DNA from: Aurifilum marmelostoma
Lineage: Eukaryota > Ascomycota > Sordariomycetes > Diaporthales > Cryphonectriaceae
Length of the DNA: 64,000 bases
Assembly: GCA_027559495.1 (NCBI GenBank)
Contig: JAMXSV010000002.1
Location: forward strand, 310,001-374,000
Direction: 5' to 3'
Within the stretch, counting starts at the first letter, position 1, and every line of letters begins with the position of its first letter. The position numbers and the translations under genes are program-made. The notes below the pieces were generated by a model, which worked only from the letters and a program-made list of their open reading frames with translations, did no database searches and had not been told where the DNA came from. Positions 24,115 through 34,320 of this stretch are shown one piece after another.

Positions 24115-26359
24115 ATGGCTTCCTCTTCTTCCTCCCTCAAGGCCCTGCTGGCGTGCTGCTCGCTGCTGGCCACAGGTGCCCAGGTCAATGCTGCTGCGGT
24201 TCACCCTCGGGATGTGGCCGTGCTGAGGTCGACAGCCGACCCCACGGTGACGGTCAAGAATGGCTCGTATGAGGGTGTGTATAGCGTCGAGTATGACCAG
24301 GACTTTTTCCTGGGCATGCGGTATGCTGAGGTATGTATATACAATCAAATACTTTGTATAATTACTCACATGCACAACTTTGTATCCTGATCAACCTTGT
24401 CTCCGTCGTCCGCGAACGACTCCTCTCTTCTCTCTATCCTTCCTCCCTCTACATCCTTTCTCACTTTCGTTGATTAGGCCGTCTTTGCTGACAAGGCCAC
24501 TTGATGAAATAAATACAGCCCGCACAGCGCTTCGAGCTTGCACAGCCCCTGACGACAGCATGGAACGGCACCAAGGCGGCCAAGGAGTACCCACCATCCT
24601 GCATAGGCTACGGTTCCGACGACGCGGGCTATGCCCTCTCCGAGGACTGCCTCTACATCAACGTGATCCGCCCCGCCGGCATCGACGAGACTGCCGAGCT
24701 GCCCGTGGCGGTATGGATCCACGGTGGCGGCCTGTACATGGGAGGCAGCGCCGACCGGCGATACAACCTGTCCTTTATCGTGCAGAACTCGGTTGACCTG
24801 GACACGCCCATGATCGGCGTCTCGCTCAACTACCGCCTGTCCGCCTACGGCTTCCTGTCCGGCAGCGAGGCCCTATCCGCAGGCATCGCCAACAACGGTT
24901 TCCGCGACCAGAGACAGGCCCTGCGCTGGGTCAACGAGAACATTGCGGCCTTTGGTGGTGACCCGACCAAGGTGACCATCTGGGGCGAGAGCTCTGGTGC
25001 CGAGAGCGTCCACGCCCAGGTTCTTGCCTACAATGGTGAGTGTGATTGTCCATTTGTGGCCTGCCTTTCGCGATAGCCCCACTGACACACAAGACAGGCC
25101 GTGATGATGGCCTCTTCCGCGCTGCCATCGCCGAGTCCGGCTTCGGAGGCACCCTCCCCCGCTACGCCGGCGGCTTCAATGCCACCGAGGCCATGCAGAA
25201 CGTCTACAACACGCTCGTGTCCAACACGTCGTGCGCCGCCACGGTCAACACCACGGCCTCCCTGGATTGCCTGAAGGCCCTCCCCTTTGCCGAGCTCGAC
25301 GCCGCCCTCAACGGCACCGACGCCACCCCCTGGCCGCCCATGCTCGACCACGACTTCATCGCCGACTATCCCATCCACCAGCTCGCCGCCGGCCGCTTCC
25401 CCCAGATCCCCATCATGATCGGCTGCAACACGGACGAGGGCACCGCCTTCGGTCCCGGCAGGGGCCCCAACGGCACCTCGGTCAACACGGACGACGAGAT
25501 GCGGTATGCCGTGGAGAGCATCATCGGCGCGCAGGCCCCAGAGCTGCTGGGCCGTACCATGGACAGCATCATCGACGAGGCCCTCACGCTGTACCCTGAT
25601 ATCCAGGCCGTGGGCATTCCCTCCATCGACAAGTTCCCCGTTATTGTGCCGGGTGACGAGGTGGCCACGACGCTGGGCCTGCAGTACCGCCGGACTGGTG
25701 CCTTTTTTGGCGATTTGTGAGTCTCGGTCACTAATTTTTATTCAGTCTGAAGTGTATATCATGCTAACAATGACTCTTTTTTTCTCATAGTGTGATGCAG
25801 TACGTCTTTAACCGGAACATCCATCCTCCGTCCCCTCCCAATAGAGACCCTTGTAACAAGAGAGTATTAAAAAAAAAAAAAATCACTGACACATTGTTAC
25901 CATAGATACCTCCGCCGTAGGGCGTCCATCGCCTGGTCCAATGCAGGTCTCCCCTCTTGGGCCTACCGCTTCGATGTGACGGTCAACGGCATCCCCGACT
26001 ACACCGCCGCCACCCACTTCCAGGAGGTGGCCTTTGTCTTTGACAACACCCTGGGTGTCGGCTACAACGCGCAGCCCGACCCCTTTGCCAACACCACCGA
26101 TGCCTTCCCCGCCCTCGCCAAGGCCATGTCCTATGCCTGGGTCAACTTTGTCACGGGGCTCGACCCGAACGGCCCTGCAGCGTGTAGCAACAGCACGGGC
26201 GTCCTCCCGGCCTGGCCCCAGTACAACGCCACGGCTGGAGGCGGCGTGGGAGAGGAGATTGTGTTCAGCGTGGATGGAAGTTATATTGAGTGGGATAACT
26301 TCCGGGCTGAGGGGATCGAGTGGATGATCCAGAACTCGCTGCCCTTGTTTGGTAACTAA
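24115..26359 (+). CDS. Secreted type-B carboxylesterase/lipase, five exons with a 9-nt microexon
   Basis: This is an alpha/beta-hydrolase of the carboxylesterase/cholinesterase/lipase family, predicted to hydrolyse esters outside the cell. Exons are 24115..24330, 24519..25035, 25098..25716, 25791..25799 and 25906..26359, giving 604 residues. Residues 1-26 form a signal peptide (MASSSSSLKALLACC...VNA). Family landmarks occur in order: FLGMRYAEPAQRF, SEDCLYINV, the oxyanion-hole motif HGGGLYMGG, NYRLSAYGFL, the nucleophile elbow GESSGA (Ser at about residue 230), CNTDEGT for the acidic residue and ATHFQEVAFVF for the His. All introns have GT-AG ends, and CTGAC or CTAAC branch sites are visible in most. 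The 9-nt exon 4 is needed to read GDFVMQ into YLRRRASIAW. Many N-x-S/T sites fit secretion. It is tail to tail with the S66 gene, 121 bp between stops. Length is normal for the family. Confidence 0.93.
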
Positions 26360-26480
26360 GGTGCAGTTGTCTGTAGATATATTATCTGATTGGATATAAT
26401 AGATGGCCATGCTCCTATTGCAGAAAACACATCGCCTTCTCTACATTGCGTGCATCTATCATTCATTACTTCCTGTCTAG

Positions 26481-27585
26481 CTAACACACACCCGGCTCCA
26501 GAAACTCAAAGACATTCTCCTCCGAGTCCAATCTCACAAGTGCATCCATGGGAATAGTAATCATGGGGCTTGTATGCCCAAAATCCACCCCGGTCAGGAC
26601 GGGGAACCCGGGAAACCTCTCATTCCGCACCCACTCGTTCTCGACCACGACCTCTCTCACCAGCCGGTTCGGGACCTCTGGCTCATGCCCATAGCCAAAG
26701 AAGCGGCCAAAGACAACGCCAGCCACACGGTCAAAGATCCCCTGGGCCACGAGATCGGCCAGCTGGGCGCGGATCCTCTCGAGGGGGACACCTCGGTCCC
26801 CGTCCGACTCGGCCATGGCCGTCTCGAGAAAGACGACGCGGCCGTCCCAGTCGGGCACGAGGGGCTGGACGCCGCCCAGCCTGACGACGAGCGACAGGCA
26901 GCCGCCAAAGATGCGGCCCTGGGCCTTGCCGCCGCGCAGCCAGGCCCAGCCCGGGTTGGCGGCGTACGGGGCAGGGGCGACGGACGCGGGGTCGCCGAAG
27001 TAGGCCGGGTTGGCGGTGCGATAGTTCTGGGCGGGGGCGATGCGGCCGAGGGGCTGGTCCGGGCGGGTGATGGCGTCGAGCAGGTGGCGCAGGGTGTACG
27101 CGTCCGGGGCGGGGCACTCGCCCAGCTCGGCGACGACGGTGGGGCCGTAGAAGGTGCGCAGGCCGCAGCGGGCGAGCAGCAGCCAGTGCAGGACGGTGAC
27201 GTCGCTGTAGCCGACGAGGACCTTTGGGCGGGCGCGGAGCAGGCGCAGGGCGGCCGGGTCGCGGAGGAGGGCGGGGACGAGCTCGTTGAGGGTGGTGCCG
27301 CCGACGGTGCAGACGACGGCGCGGACGGCGTCGTCGGCGAAGGCGGCGAGGAGCTCGGCCTTGCGGGTCTCTACGTGGCTCGACACGGTCCTCGCCTGGG
27401 GGTCCTCGGGGTGGTGGATGGGTTTCACCTTGTAGCCGCGGGCCTCGAGGGCGTGGATGGCGCGGGCGGTGGGGAGGGGGTGGGTCTCGTGGATGCGGTG
27501 GGAGGGGGAGATGAAGGCTATTGTGCCGCCTGGGGGGGAGGGCTTTGGGGATGGTGGTGGTGGTGGTGGTGGGGGTGGTGGGCAT
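26481..27585 (-). CDS. Peptidase S66 / LD-carboxypeptidase (MccF-like) protein, apparent frameshift near N-terminus
   Basis: This is a serine carboxypeptidase-like protein of family S66, which in bacteria includes murein tetrapeptide LD-carboxypeptidase and the microcin C7 self-immunity protein MccF; fungal members have no settled substrate. The conserved core runs GGTIAFISPSHR, VCTVGGTTLNEL, the nucleophile motif VGYSDVT (Ser at about 124), VFLETAMAE (catalytic Glu at about 254) and DFGHTSPM (catalytic His at about 336). The stop is TAG at 26481-26483. The ATG at 27583-27585 starts a Thr-rich leader in a different frame from the core. Removing one base from the G7 run at 27532-27538 joins them into a 367-residue protein. 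Without that, no ATG precedes the GGTIAF segment in its own frame before a stop at about 27645. No signal peptide is seen, so the protein is probably cytosolic. No intron is needed. Confidence 0.85.
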
Positions 27586-28822
27586 TTTGAGGAGATGTGT
27601 GGTGGTAGTGGTGGTGTTGATGATTGTTGACTTGGGATTAATATTTAATTATGGATGGGGAGAATATGTGTGTGTTGTGATTCGAGATAGAGGGCTGTGG
27701 TATTTTATGTACTTACTTGTCAATCAATACTATTATATATTTCTTGTTATCTACCTGAGGGTACTGGGATGATTCCTCTCCTGCTTGACCAGCCAACTAA
27801 CTTGTCAAAAGAATTGTCGACAAAAGGGCGCTGACATGTCTTTTTCTTGTTAATTATTATTTACTTAGTAATATAGTCAGCGATCCAATCAGGTCAAGTG
27901 CAAGGTGACTCACCTCGCTGCAAATGCACCTACCTCATCACATGATTAATTGTGCTCCTATATATCGCCATAGCTGGTAAGTACGATGGCTGGCATGGAG
28001 CAAGAGAGTAGTTATCATGCAGGTGAGATGGGTCTCGAGTATGCAGCTAGATCCTTTGATGCTGCGCCGAGGTGCAAGGACTCGTGTAGGGCGTCTGGCG
28101 TGTTGCTTTTGGGTTCATGTTGGCAAGGGGAAGAGAGGATTCAGGAAAGGTGGCGTCTACCTGATTATTTACAGAATGAAGGTTGAGTGATATCAAGTCA
28201 TTTTATATCTCCAGAGGATCTTGTATTTGTAACAAAAGAGTGTACAAGGTGGTTGATGAATCTTGCCCTATTCGGATGAACAGTGCTCTATACCCCCCCT
28301 CCTTTACAAGAAGAAAAAAGAAGAAGAAAAAGACAAGAGTTAAGAAGATAAACTTACAGGAGAAGAATGCATTAAAGAATTCGGGACAGATAGAATAAGT
28401 ACCATTGTTTGGAGTCTTTCCTAGAGGCTCTTCAGAATATGAACAAAAAGCACAAGAGTCCTGAGGTCGATATTGATTTACATATGAAGGGCTATTATCA
28501 CTAATTATATATAGAGAGGACAAGTATCAGAAGCCACAGTAGTTGTTACTATCACCTATGAATAGGTAATTAAAACCCTCTGCTGCTCACATGAATACCA
28601 CCAACTAACTCATCAATGCCATCCATCTTCATCACCATTACCTGCTACCATCGTCATCCGGCCCCCTCTGGGCCAAGCATCAGCATCCAACAGCTGGAAT
28701 CAGCATGCAACAAAAGAACAAGAGGAAACACAATATAACAAACATACAAGACACCCACCCAGACATCCTTCTTCCTCTCTACATCTCGCAGAGTGTGGGC
28801 CGCCCTTCCTCACCACCCCCCC
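27586..28822. other. Intergenic region, AT-richer
   Basis: This holds the promoter side of the S66 gene and the 3' side of the DUF3074 gene. It is distinctly AT-richer than the flanking genes, with short stretches such as TATATA near 27958 and 28508. No coding frame with recognisable features was found. Confidence 0.6.
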
Positions 28823-29839
28823 TCACTTGGCCACCCCTTCAACCCCATCACCACCACCACCACCACCACCACTCTTCCCCCTCCCCCTCTCCCCATCAAG
28901 CCACCCGAGAAACATGCTGACATCCTTGGCAATAGCCCCAGGTACCGCCCGCGTCTGCACCCACATGGGCAGGACCCCCTTGGCATCACTCGCCGTAGCC
29001 ATAACCCACTCAATCTCCCCCCCCGCCCGCCCCCAGCCGCCGCACCCTCTCCACGCTCGCATACGCGCCCACCACAACCCCCTTCTCGGCGCTCAGCCCG
29101 GCCCGGCCCTTCCACTCCTCGGACCCACCACCGCCGCCGCCGCTGCCGCTACTACTCCCCCAGTCCGACACGGGCACACTGATGACGAGAAACTCGTCCT
29201 TCTCCTCGGCCCCCGCTCCGGGACCAGCATACGCAGAGCAGACGACCTGCACCACAGGAAAGACCCGCCTCCTGAGGGGCGCAGGGATCCTGTGCATCAT
29301 CTCCACCACCACGACGCGGAACCCGCCCCACCACCCGCACCCCTCGACCTCCACCGGCGGCGCCGTCGACAGCCCCTCCCCCCCCTCCTCGTCCTCCTCC
29401 CCCCAGCTCGCCGCCACCCGGTGGGCCAGGACGCTGGGCGTGAAGGCCTCCTCGGTGGCGGCATGCTCGTCCCGAAAACACCGCACAAACTCGGCCCAGG
29501 ACGCGGTGCCCTTCCGGGCGGCGTCGGCGTGCACGGAGCGGCGGCAGGCCCAGGTGTCTTGTGCGAGGGTGCGCTCGGTCAGGTGGACGGGGGCGTCGGA
29601 CTCGGGGAAGGTCTTTGTGCCTTTTGGTCTCCAGGGGGGGGGTTGGTGCTTGTTTGGTGGTGGTGGTGGTGGTGGTGGCTGGGGGCGAGGCGGAGTTGAT
29701 GAGGGGGATGGCTTCCTGGAGGAGGGAGAGGAGGAGGGGTCGGAGCTGTTGGGCTGGGGCGGTGGGGGAGGGGAGCTGGGTTGTCTTGAGGCCGGCCAGG
29801 CGGAGGAGGGAGGGGGGGGGAAGACGTCGTGGTGGCCAT
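28823..29839 (-). CDS. DUF3074 (START-like) protein, frame broken at two or three homopolymers
   Basis: This matches the fungal DUF3074 family, whose members have a START-like fold of unknown function. The conserved parts lie in three frames. First comes SLLRLAGLKTTQLP and the LLQEAIPLINSA segment. Next comes WRPKGTKTFPESDAPVHL then TWACRRSVHADAARKGTASW, up to VVVGAYASVERVRRLG. Last comes GEIEWVMATASDAKG, VLPMWVQTRAVPGAIAKDV and SMFLGWL, ending at TGA 28823-28825. Removing one base from each of G9 29634-29642 and C8 29017-29024 joins them. A further base removed from G9 29812-29820 links the ATG at 29837-29839 (MATTTSSPP). With all three the protein is 337 residues. Alternatively, an upstream ATG at 29904 already in frame gives 359 residues with two corrections. 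Poly-Gly and poly-Thr runs reflect local GGT/ACC repeats. No membrane segment is seen. Confidence 0.78.
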
Positions 29840-29904
29840 GTTGTTGTGCGTGTCTTGTGACCTTGTTGTGTTGATGAGAGGGTGTGAGTAGAGGAGGAGG
29901 ACAA

Positions 29905-30777
29905 TCAGTCCGTCTGTTGCGTTGTGAGTGGTGGTGGGTGGTGGGTGTGGTGAGTGTCGAGACCTAAAGTGTTCCAAACAGAGGCGAGATGTTATGCTGT
30001 GTGTGTGTATTACAGTATGTATGACGTTAGACCCTGAGCCGAGTACTGTACTGTACCGTACCACCACAGGCCCAGGCACTCTCGTATCAGCAGCCACAAT
30101 TAAGGAGGACAAGGAGGAAATAAATTCTTTTAAAAAAAACCACCTCTTTCATATCTCGAGGAACAAAAAATGTCGTCTTCTTTTTCCGTTTATATATACC
30201 CACAGAATCCTGGACCCCATGCTGAGGTGGACCTGACCTCCTTGTGAGGATGCACGTGTTTCACCTCTGTCACCACCACCACCACCACCACCACCCCCCC
30301 TGGATCCAAGCCCACACCACACCAGCCATATCCTGTGAGAAAAGAAGATCGTCTGCAGGACCCCCTTGTAGTTGTCGTGGTATTGCTGTGTCCACCTGAG
30401 ACACTGACAGAAAAGCTTGACCTGATGTAGTTCTATGCACACTGATTACTATTCAGGCGTCCCATTCATTAGTCACCATTCCTCCTCTCTCAATTCAGTT
30501 TCATCATCATCATTTCACAGGTGCAAATGCTGATTGTCAATCATCTAGATTTCTCTAGTAGCAGCAGAGTCATTAAAGATTATCTATGATAGTTTGTGTG
30601 TGTGTCTGTGTGTGTGTGTGTGCGAGTGCGTGTGACATCTATATCACCACAATCTTCTGACTCTATGATGTAGAACAGAGAGCAGCAGCTGAGGAGGACA
30701 ATGAAGAGGAAGAGGGAGCAAAGAAGCAACGGCATAACCCAGAGGCCCCCGTCTATCCCTCCTCCAACCCACACACG

Positions 30778-30837
<60 letters not shown>

Positions 30838-31113
30838 AAACATGGCATCAAGTGTGCGCCCTTCCCTTTGTCTTTGGTGCGCGACCTGTCCGTCTCTAAT
30901 CGTATATATACATATCTCCAGTTTATCATATCGTGAAAAGAAGGGAAAAGAAGAAAGAAGAAGAAAAGGGGAGAGAGGCGAATAAAAAGATCAGATCAAT
31001 TGACAAAAGAGTCAGAAGGAGACAAGAGAAGAAGAAAGGAAAAAAAAAAAGAAACAAATTGCCTTGCTTCTTTCATTCTTTCTTTCTTTCTTCCCTCCCT
31101 TCCCTCCCTCTTT
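29905..31113. other. Intergenic region with long (CA)n tract
   Basis: This is the promoter side of the DUF3074 gene and 3' region of CYP51. It contains a GGT-type trinucleotide array (30272-30295), TG/CA repeats and A/G-rich sequence just beyond the CYP51 stop. No gene was recognised. Confidence 0.6.
30781..30836. repeat. (AC)28 microsatellite
   Basis: A perfect AC dinucleotide tract of 56 bp in non-coding DNA between the DUF3074 and CYP51 genes. Confidence 0.95.
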
Positions 31114-32688
31114 TTAGGCCTTCTCCCGCTTCTCCCAAAAGATCTCGGCCGGCTCCATGGCCTTGGCAAACAGCGAGGCGTAGTCGGTGGCCGGCACCTT
31201 GCGGGTGGAGCCGTCGACGCTCCTGAACCTAAAGAGGCGCACCATGTCGGCCGTGATGGTCTGCAGCTGCAGGTAGGCAAACTGCTCGCCGATGCACCTG
31301 TGCCGGCCGGCGCCGAAGGGCAGGTAGGGCGACGAGGCGCCCTTGCTGATCATGCCGTAGCCGTAGTCGACCTTCTCCTCCTCGCTCTCGCTCTTGACGG
31401 GGATCCGGGGCGCCAGGGGCGAGTCCGGGTCGTCCCACCGGTGGGGCTCCCACTCGTCGGGCTCGGGGAAGTACTCCGGGTCGTTGCCCGACACGTGGGG
31501 GCTGGCGAGGACGTTGTGCGAGGTGGGGATGGTGTACTTTGTGCCGGGCACGGGCATGGGCGACGTGACCTTGCGCAGGATGGACCCGATGGGCGCGTGC
31601 TGGCGCAGCGTCTCCTTGATGACGTTGGCGTGCAGCGTCAGCCTGGCCAGGTCCTCGTACTCGAGGGGCTTGTCGGCCGAGCCCAGCTCGCGGACCTGCT
31701 CCTGGTACAGCTCCTCCATGATGTCCGGGCGCGACGCCAGCCGCAGCATGATCCAGGTCGAGGTGGCGGCCGACGAGTGCTGGCCGGCCATGAGCAGGGC
31801 GATCATCATGTGGGCGATCTCGTGGTCCGGCACGGGCTGGCCGTTCTTGTAGCTCGAGTTCATGAGGTGGAACATGATGTCCTTGGCGCCCGTCTCGCCG
31901 CTCCGGCGCCGGCTGGCGATGGTGTCGCGGTAGATCTTGGCCACCGTCTCGCGGGCCTGGTCGCGGCGGCGGTTGCGGGGCAGCGGCGCCCAGGGCAGCA
32001 CAAAGTTGATGGGGGTGAAGCCCATGTCGAGGTCGTGGTACAGGTCGGCCAGGGACTCGTCGAACTGGTCGCGCACGATCTTGCCCTGCAGGCAGTGCGA
32101 GGCGGTGAAGATGGTGAGCTGCGCCATCTTCTGCGAGATGTCCACGGTGCCCGACTGGCCCTTGAAGGTCGGGTTCTTCTTGAAGTACGAGTTGACCTCG
32201 TCCGAGATGATGGGCACGTACTGCCGGAAGGCCTCGGTCGTGAGGGTAGCCTTGATGAGCTGTTTATGGTCAGCATTTATGTCTCTCTTTTTCTTTTTCT
32301 TTTTCTTTTTTTTTTTTTTTTTTTTTTTTGTTTCTTCCCCTTCCTATCCCTTCTTTTTTGTTGTTGTCCTTCTCATACACACACACACAATCAAAAACGT
32401 ACCCTCTTCTGCTCCATCAGCTTGCTGTTGGGACAGTCATAGACGACATCCTTGCCAAAGACCGGCGTGGTCAGGACACCATAGATCTCCTCGGCATTGA
32501 CGTCCTTGTGCTTGCCGTTGAGGATAAACTCGTTGCCCTCGGGGCCGACGTAGACGGTGGTCTTCTTGCCGAGGAGGATAAAGGTAAAGACGTCGCCAAA
32601 CTTTTTTTTTTTTGAGACGGACAAGACACGGGTTAGCAGGTTGTGTCTACCACGAGGAGAGGAGAGGGGAGGAGAGAGGACGGGGATG

Positions 32689-32727
<39 letters not shown>

Positions 32728-32975
32728 ACCTTCTTCCTGTTCTCGATAAAGAACCGGGGCGGGTCCATGCCGTAGGTGACGGTGCTGCCGATGAAGGGGA
32801 ACAGGTGGAAGACGACGGGCGGCTCGTTGGGGTTCTTGAAGAAGAGCTGCTTGGCGACGTTGACGGCGACGGAGAGGACCACGAGGCCGACGACGAAGAC
32901 GACGACCTGCGACGGGGTGGACAGCTTGGAGTAGTGGTGGGACAATGGTCCCGCCACATCCTCGAAGAGACCCAT
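31114..32975 (-). CDS. erg11/cyp51: Sterol 14-alpha-demethylase (CYP51), three exons
   Basis: This cytochrome P450 removes the 14-alpha methyl of eburicol/lanosterol in ergosterol biosynthesis at the ER membrane, and it is the azole fungicide target. Exons are 32975..32730, 32600..32403 and 32259..31114, giving 529 residues. An N-terminal membrane anchor (SQVVVFVVGLVVLSVAVNV) is followed by PNEPPVVFHLFPFIGSTVTYG. Then come YGVLTTPVFGKDVVYDCPN in the substrate/azole region, the I-helix MMIALLMAGQHSSAATSTW, the ExxR helix IKETLRQHAP and the heme loop PFGAGRHRCIGEQFAY (Cys ligand at about 468). Introns are 32601..32729 (GTGAGC donor) and 32260..32402 (GTACGT donor). Both fall at positions that restore the family alignment (ENRKK/FGDVFTF and MEQKR/LIKATLTTEAF). 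The sequence looks closest to the CYP51B type of Sordariomycetes. Intron 1 is unusual: it is 129 nt, free of stops, and its donor merges into a triplet repeat. Confidence 0.96.
32695..32726. repeat. (CTG)10 repeat at the CYP51 intron-1 splice donor
   Basis: Read on the gene strand this is an AGC array that begins inside the GTGAGC donor itself. The repeat therefore directly abuts exon 1 of CYP51. Confidence 0.93.
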
Positions 32976-33371
32976 GATGGAGGGGGGGGGGGGGCAAGGC
33001 TCTGCGTGGGTTGGGTTTCTTTTCTCTCCTGGCGCGTGGTTTTTTTCAAGAGAGTCGAGAGAGAAAGGGGGAGGGGAGGGAGAGTGGGAGCAGAAATGCT
33101 GAGGAGAGGAAGAGAGGAGGAGGGGTCGACAGTGGCGGGAGAGACACGACGGGATGGAGGAGAGAGGAGGGTGGAAGATGGTTAAGTACTGAGAGCGGAG
33201 CTATCACCAACCACGAGGTTCCTGTTACTGTACACAGAAGGAACCACGTCGCTGTCACCGTTTTTTTTTTCTTTCTGGTGACGATTCTCCCAGGCCCTGT
33301 CCGCCGTGGCGGCGGCGGTGGTGGTAGTGGTGGTAGGCCCCAGGGAGGCCACTAAGTCTACTGGCCAGCGT

Positions 33372-33444
33372 CCAATTTTTAGAGGGTCCACCCCCCTGTG
33401 GGTTTCTGATTCGCCAGTGGGTTCTTGGGCCCTAATTGACCAAT
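33372..33444. promoter_or_regulatory. Two CCAAT boxes upstream of CYP51
   Basis: CCAAT occurs at 33372-33376 and, in the strong context TGACCAATCAGC, at 33440-33444, about 400-470 bp above the CYP51 start. The fungal CCAAT-binding complex is known to act on ergosterol genes in Aspergillus; that it acts here is inference. Confidence 0.4.
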
Positions 33445-34273
33445 CAGCACAGGGCGGCGGCACCAGGTACAGGGCACCTCGAGGGACGATATTTCTCGAC
33501 CAAGGCGCCGAGATCATGCCATTGCACATCCCACATCATCTTGCATGAACTGAGGACACATGTTGTGAGTTGTCAAAGGGGGGAAGGGAAGGTGGGGAGG
33601 GGGTCCAAGAGAGGACTCGTTTTCTTGTTCTTTTTTGTTTTGTGGTGGGCCCTTTTTTTTTTTTCCTGTCTCCTTCTGTGGTATCGTAAGGGAATAATTC
33701 TGTTGCCTCCACCCCTAAGAGAGAGGTGAGGTACAGGGGGGGGGGGGTAAAGGTACATGTGCTGGCGTACAGCCTCGGGTACGAATACGAATAAGATTAC
33801 AGGGCCCGATAAGATAAGGGGGGGAGGCAGGGAGGGTACTGGTGGCCTGTCTGACTGAGCCTTGTCTGGAGCTAACCAGCAGCCAACCAATCAATTTTAT
33901 ATGTCAGCATATATTATTTACTGACCGTATTGTTGTGTTATATTATGTACATATATTACTGTGTTTTGAGAAACATCGTACCATCACTGTATGATCCATT
34001 TGTGAACGACAATAGCTGGTTGTTGAGAGTGGCTGGCCGGGCTGATTCCATCCATTCTCAGCCTTGTCCTCACCAGCATCACCGCATCACCACCTCCAAG
34101 ACACGTACTCACTGACGATAAACTGTTGACATTTTGATATATACGAAAAGAATATTTTGTCCAGCGAATGTACTATGCTGCTCTCCCTCATAAGAGCACA
34201 CATGGTGATGGTATCATAATGTAAAAAGCCAAACCCTGATCCCATGCTCACCCGCTCCCAACGCCATGACAAT

Positions 34274-34274
<1 letters not shown>

Positions 34275-34317
<43 letters not shown>
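34275..34317. repeat. (CA)21 microsatellite abutting a stop codon
   Basis: This perfect CA tract ends immediately before the complement of the TAG stop codon (34318-34320) of the fucosyltransferase-like gene, so it forms the very start of that gene's 3' UTR. Confidence 0.93.

Positions 34318-34320
<3 letters not shown>

Larger units (their letters stand above)
32976..34317. other. CYP51 promoter region and 3' flank of the next gene
   Basis: The first ~250 bp upstream of the CYP51 ATG are GA/GGA-rich on the plus strand, that is CT-rich on the gene strand, as is typical of a fungal leader. Farther up are two CCAAT boxes. The remainder up to 34317 is non-coding, ends in a (CA)21 tract and shows no gene. 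Confidence 0.6.

Noticed and set aside
26574..27590. 338-codon open frame on the plus strand
   Set aside because: Antisense to the S66 gene; Gly/Val/Ala/Asp-biased shadow of the real coding strand.
30580..30850. CRISPR-like array suggested by regular repeats
   Set aside because: These are dinucleotide microsatellites without unique spacers, in a eukaryotic genome.
31000..32442. 480-codon open frame on the plus strand
   Set aside because: Antisense to CYP51 exon 3 and intron 2, with low-complexity composition and no family features.
33210..33225. ATCACC...CCAC sequence resembling a sterol regulatory element above CYP51
   Set aside because: The half-sites are spaced two bases too far apart for the ATCACnCCAC-type consensus, so it is not supported.
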